Positions 61,068 to 64,000 of a stretch of DNA of 64,000 nt are shown here, in pieces. A program made the translations under genes and the position numbers. Below the pieces are notes generated by a model. It did not search any database, had not been told where the DNA came from, and worked only from the letters and a program-made list of their open reading frames with translations. The stretch comes from Porphyrobacter sp. (GTDB lineage Bacteria; Pseudomonadota; Alphaproteobacteria; Sphingomonadales; Sphingomonadaceae). The DNA lies in assembly GCA_016125555.1 (NCBI GenBank), contig WGLN01000014.1:62001-126000 (forward strand), given 5' to 3'. The first letter of the stretch is position 1; the number at the start of each line of letters is the position of its first letter.

Positions 61068-62435
61068 ATGCCGTCCCCCCGTTCCCTCGCCGCGCGCCTG
61101 CTGGCCCTGCTGGCCTGCACCGTCATCGCCACCCAGCCGCTCGCCGCACAGGCGATCCTGCGCGATGCCGAGACCGAGGAACTGCTCAAGGACATGGTCG
61201 CGCCGCTGGTCGAGGCGAGCGAGCTCGAACCCGGCAATGTCGAGGTGGTGCTGATCAACGACAACTCGATCAACGCCTTCGTGGCGGGCGGACAGGCGAT
61301 CTATGTCCATTCGGGCCTCATCGACGCTGCAGACACCGCCAACGAGGTGCAGGGCGTGCTCGCCCACGAACTCGGCCACATCACCGCCGGACACGCGATC
61401 CGCTTCGAGGAGCGCACCAAGGCGGCGACCGGGATCACCCTGCTTTCGCTGCTGATCGGGGTCGGTGCGGCGCTGGCCGGCGGGGGCGATGCCGCGATGG
61501 GTGCGATCATGGCCGGCCAGCAGGCGGCGATGGGCAGCTTCCTCGCCTATAACCGCAACCAGGAAGCCGCCACCGACCTTGCGGGCGCGCGCTATCTTTC
61601 GGGCGCGGGGATTTCCGGCCGGGGGATGATCTCCTTCTTCGAGAAGCTGCGCGGCGATGAAATCCGCCACGGCTACAGCCAGTCCGACGAGGCCGCCTAT
61701 TCGCGCACCCACCCGCTCACCGGCGACCGCATCCAGACCCTGCGCAACCTGCTCGAATCCGACCCGGCCTGGTCCGCGCCCGACGATGCGGCGCTGCAGG
61801 AGCGGTTCCTGCGGGCCAAGGCCAAGCTCTACGGCTACCTCGCAGAGCCGCAGCGCACGCTCAACGCCTTTCCGCCGAGCGACACCAGCATCCCCGCGCA
61901 TTATGCCCGCGCCTATGCCTATCACAAGGAGGCGCGGGTCGACATGGCGCTGGCGGAGGCCGACGCGCTGCTCGCCGCCGAACCGGACAACCCCTATTTC
62001 CTCGAACTGAAGGGCCAGGTTCTGCTCGAATCCGGACGCGCCGAGGAAGCGCTCGACCCGCTGCGCCGCGCCACCGAGCTGACCCGCTCGCAGCCGCTGA
62101 TCGCGGGGCTGTTCGGCCATGCGCTGATTGCCACCGAGGACAAGGCCAACTACCCCGAGGCCGAGCGGGTGCTGCGCGCCGCAGTGGCGCGCGACCGCTA
62201 CAACCCCTTCGCCTGGTACCAGCTCGGCGTGGTCTATGCCGCGCAGGGCGATATTCCGCGCGCGCGCCTTGCCAGCGCCGAGCAGTTGGTGATGAACCGC
62301 CAGTATCCCGAGGCGCTCCAGAACGCCCAGGCCGCCGAGGCCAACCTGCCCTACGGCTCGCCCGACTGGCTGCGTGCGCAGGATGTCGCGCTCGAAGCCC
62401 GCGCCGAGCTCGAACGCCTGCGCGACGAGCGCTAG
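61068..62435 (+). CDS. M48-family metalloprotease with TPR region (BepA/YfgC-like)
   Basis: The 455-residue product has a signal peptide (cleavage near PLAAQ), an M48 domain with zinc motif HELGHITAGH (about 99-108) and the third ligand in NQEAATDLAGARYL, then C-terminal TPR-like helices (about 280-450). BepA degrades or assists outer-membrane proteins such as LptD. ATG 61068 is used; GTG 61065 is adjacent. It leads a cluster with the DsbA-like gene and a second M48-like gene, suggesting periplasmic protein quality control. Confidence 0.9.
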   Translation: MPSPRSLAARLLALLACTVIATQPLAAQAILRDAETEELLKDMVAPLVEASELEPGNVEVVLINDNSINAFVAGGQAIYVHSGLIDAADTANEVQGVLAHELGHITAGHAIRFEERTKAATGITLLSLLIGVGAALAGGGDAAMGAIMAGQQAAMGSFLAYNRNQEAATDLAGARYLSGAGISGRGMISFFEKLRGDEIRHGYSQSDEAAYSRTHPLTGDRIQTLRNLLESDPAWSAPDDAALQERFLRAKAKLYGYLAEPQRTLNAFPPSDTSIPAHYARAYAYHKEARVDMALAEADALLAAEPDNPYFLELKGQVLLESGRAEEALDPLRRATELTRSQPLIAGLFGHALIATEDKANYPEAERVLRAAVARDRYNPFAWYQLGVVYAAQGDIPRARLASAEQLVMNRQYPEALQNAQAAEANLPYGSPDWLRAQDVALEARAELERLRDER

Positions 62436-62486
62436 GCGCCGCTCACCGGGCTTGCGCCCATCCCGCCGCTTGCTACGAAAGCCCCC

Positions 62487-63179
62487 ATGCCCTCATCCTC
62501 CCTGCGCAACACCCTGCTGACCGCGCTGACCGCGCTGGTGTTCGGCTTCCTCGGCGCGGCGATCTGGTCCTATGCGGGCCTCGCCGACAACCACACCCGC
62601 GCCTTCCTCCTGTCCAATCCCGACGTGCTGCCGCAGATGGTCGAGGCCTACGAGAACAGGGAGGCCGAAAAGCGGCTCGCCGCGATGGGCGACGAGGTGT
62701 TCACCCCCTTCCCCGGCGTGGTGCTCGGCAACCCGCAGGGCAAGAAGGTGCTGGTCGAGTTCACCGACTACAACTGCCCCTATTGCGCGGCGAGCCTCAA
62801 GGACGTGAACCGGCTGATCGCGGAGGACCCCGAACTGAAGGTGGTGATCCGCGAATGGCCGATCTTCGAGGGCAGCGATGCCGCCTCGCGGATGGCGCTC
62901 GCCGCCGGGTTGCAGGGCAAGTACCGCGCCTTCCACGATGCGATGTTCGAACTGGGCGACGTCAGCGCCGCGGCCGAGAAGGCCGGGCTCGACATGGCGC
63001 AGGCCGAGGCCGATGCCGCCTCCGACACGGTCGCCGCGGAGGTCGCGCGGAACCTCGAACTGGCCCGCTCGCTCGGCTTCACCGGCACCCCCGCATGGGT
63101 GGCGGGCAAGCGCCCCTTCGGCGGGGCGGTCGGTTACGACAAGCTCAAGGACGCGATTGCCGAGGCTGGCGAGGGATGA
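62487..63179 (+). CDS. DsbA-like thiol-disulfide oxidoreductase
   Basis: The 230-residue product has an N-terminal membrane anchor or signal (about 8-32), a short ScsC-like helical part (VLPQMVEAYENREAEKRLAAM), and a thioredoxin fold with LVEFTDYNCPYCAASLKDV (CPYC about 93-96) and the cis-Pro loop GFTGTPAWV. It is of the DsbA/ScsC type, either an oxidase or isomerase in the periplasm. It overlaps the next gene (ATGA). Confidence 0.9.
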   Translation: MPSSSLRNTLLTALTALVFGFLGAAIWSYAGLADNHTRAFLLSNPDVLPQMVEAYENREAEKRLAAMGDEVFTPFPGVVLGNPQGKKVLVEFTDYNCPYCAASLKDVNRLIAEDPELKVVIREWPIFEGSDAASRMALAAGLQGKYRAFHDAMFELGDVSAAAEKAGLDMAQAEADAASDTVAAEVARNLELARSLGFTGTPAWVAGKRPFGGAVGYDKLKDAIAEAGEG

Positions 63180-64000
63180 GCCGGCCCGGCGCGCTGGCGG
63201 CGCTGGCGGGGATCGCACTTGCCGCGAGCAGTGCCGCGCAGGCTGTCGATTACGCCGCCGAACGCGCCGCGATCGCCCGCTATCAGGACGCCGATCAGCG
63301 GCTCCAGGACGTCGGCTGGCGGCTAGTGCGCGGCAATCGTGCCTTCTGCCCCCGGGTGATCCCCGCAATCGGTCTGCAATTGCAGGACATGATGAGCTAC
63401 GGCGCTCCCGGCATCGCCCGCGCCGCGCTCGGCCTGAAGGGCGATTTCGCGGTCGAGACCGCCGCGCGCGGCTCGCCCGCGGCGCTTTCCGGCGCCTTCA
63501 CGCGCAACCGCGAGATCGCCCTGCTGGAACGGCTCGATCCCAACGCCTGGCCCAAGGAGGAGGAGGAGGCGATGGTGTGGCATCGTCTCGTGTGGGCGCA
63601 CGACCACATCGACGCGATGCTCGCGGAGCATGGCGGCATCACCATCAGCTTCGCGGATGGCGAGGCGGCGCACCTCGTCCCGGTGGAGACCTGCGCGACC
63701 CGCTTCGAACTGATGGGTGCCGGCAAGAAGGCGGTGGCGGATGGTTCGCGGGTCGTGATCGGGATCGACTTCCCGGCCTTCGCCTACCCCGAAGAGGAGG
63801 TCTTTGCCGCGCTTGTCGCCCACGAGCTGGCGCACAATGTCCTTGGCCACGACGCCTGGCTCGATCGCAACGGGCGCAGCCGTCGCCACGTGCGCCGCAC
63901 CGAGCGCGAGGCCGACCGCCTGATCCCCTGGCTGCTCGCCAATGCCGGATATGATCCGCGCGGCGGCGTCACCTTCATGACGCGCTGGGGCAAGCGCCAC
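63176..64000 (+). CDS. M48-like zinc metalloprotease, C-terminus beyond window
   Basis: The first 275 codons are present; the gene continues past base 64000. It starts at ATG 63176, overlapping the DsbA-like gene stop (ATGA), and has a signal peptide (cleavage near SSAAQA). Zinc motif HELAHNVLGH (about 219-228) and a downstream Glu in EREADRL are visible, plus AFAYPEEEVFAALVA just before. The 200-residue N-terminal region resembles a PDZ-less substrate-binding part seen in sphingomonad M48-like proteases. It forms an operon with the DsbA-like gene. Confidence 0.85.
   Translation, partial: MSRPGALAALAGIALAASSAAQAVDYAAERAAIARYQDADQRLQDVGWRLVRGNRAFCPRVIPAIGLQLQDMMSYGAPGIARAALGLKGDFAVETAARGSPAALSGAFTRNREIALLERLDPNAWPKEEEEAMVWHRLVWAHDHIDAMLAEHGGITISFADGEAAHLVPVETCATRFELMGAGKKAVADGSRVVIGIDFPAFAYPEEEVFAALVAHELAHNVLGHDAWLDRNGRSRRHVRRTEREADRLIPWLLANAGYDPRGGVTFMTRWGKRH

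Overview
The window is a high-GC, densely packed chromosomal segment from an alphaproteobacterium. Gene content and order (hemJ-hemE next to a putative origin, a pcm-like/tolC/popZ cluster, a UrcA-family protein, a LytS/LytTR-type two-component pair, MmcB behind a GTTC-N7-GTTC SOS box, CtrA-like TTAACCAT motifs, the complete SUF operon) point to Sphingomonadales, most likely the Erythrobacteraceae. That placement is inferred from families and synteny, not from a database search. Almost everything is chromosomal housekeeping. No phage, transposase, integrase or CRISPR array was found.

Layout. (1) 1-5.1 kb: hemJ and hemE on the minus strand and PPDK regulator-maf-aroE-coaE-dnaQ on the plus strand diverge from a 325-bp non-coding region with an AT-rich tract and degenerate DnaA boxes. 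This is the conserved alphaproteobacterial replication-origin neighbourhood, so the region is called as candidate oriC. (2) 5.2-10.7 kb: hpf, ptsN, a hotdog thioesterase, a DUF1491 protein and a SleB-type wall hydrolase; then minus-strand xth, an ErpA/IscA-type Fe-S protein and a CBS protein. (3) 10.3-15.6 kb: a minus-strand run pcm-like > tolC > popZ > S9 peptidase > 2Fe-2S ferredoxin-like. (4) 15.8-22.4 kb: fumC, a sensor kinase and LytTR regulator, a UrcA-family protein, and an operon of a membrane protein, a lipid-kinase-like protein and a metallophosphoesterase. (5) 22.4-32.2 kb: rplM-rpsI, cutA, ctaA, a MerC-domain protein, a fused thiS-thiG, an acyl-CoA synthetase, a lipoprotein gamma-glutamyltransferase and pyrD. 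(6) 32.3-40.6 kb: a strong orphan terminator, an AraC-type regulator, then the SUF operon (Rrf2 regulator, sufB, two unrelated inserted genes, sufC, sufD, sufS, sufT, a GNAT acetyltransferase, sufA). (7) 40.6-52.3 kb: mixed envelope and metabolic genes, including an adenosine kinase-like PfkB protein, a membrane-anchored LuxR regulator divergent from a COG4705-type membrane protein, purD and xseA with overlapping start codons, rpmB and tadA. (8) 52.3-56.9 kb: a five-gene envelope module (COG3014-like TPR protein, LpoB-like protein, tiny lipoprotein, YcfL-like protein, CsgG/LpoB-like protein) lying between an intact tRNA-Arg(CCG) and a 32-bp perfect copy of that tRNA's 3' end. (9) 57-64 kb: SOS-regulated mmcB, a sterol-desaturase-type hydroxylase, a PAS-domain protein, and a two-metalloprotease/DsbA-like envelope cluster truncated by the window end.

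Most interesting points: the candidate oriC; the tRNA-flanked LpoB/YcfL/COG3014 islet; two lower-relevance genes plus a palindromic repeat inserted between sufB and sufC; an orphan intrinsic terminator that implies a short RNA or attenuator upstream of the AraC regulator; the internal GG in the ThiS-ThiG fusion; and the purD/xseA divergent start overlap.
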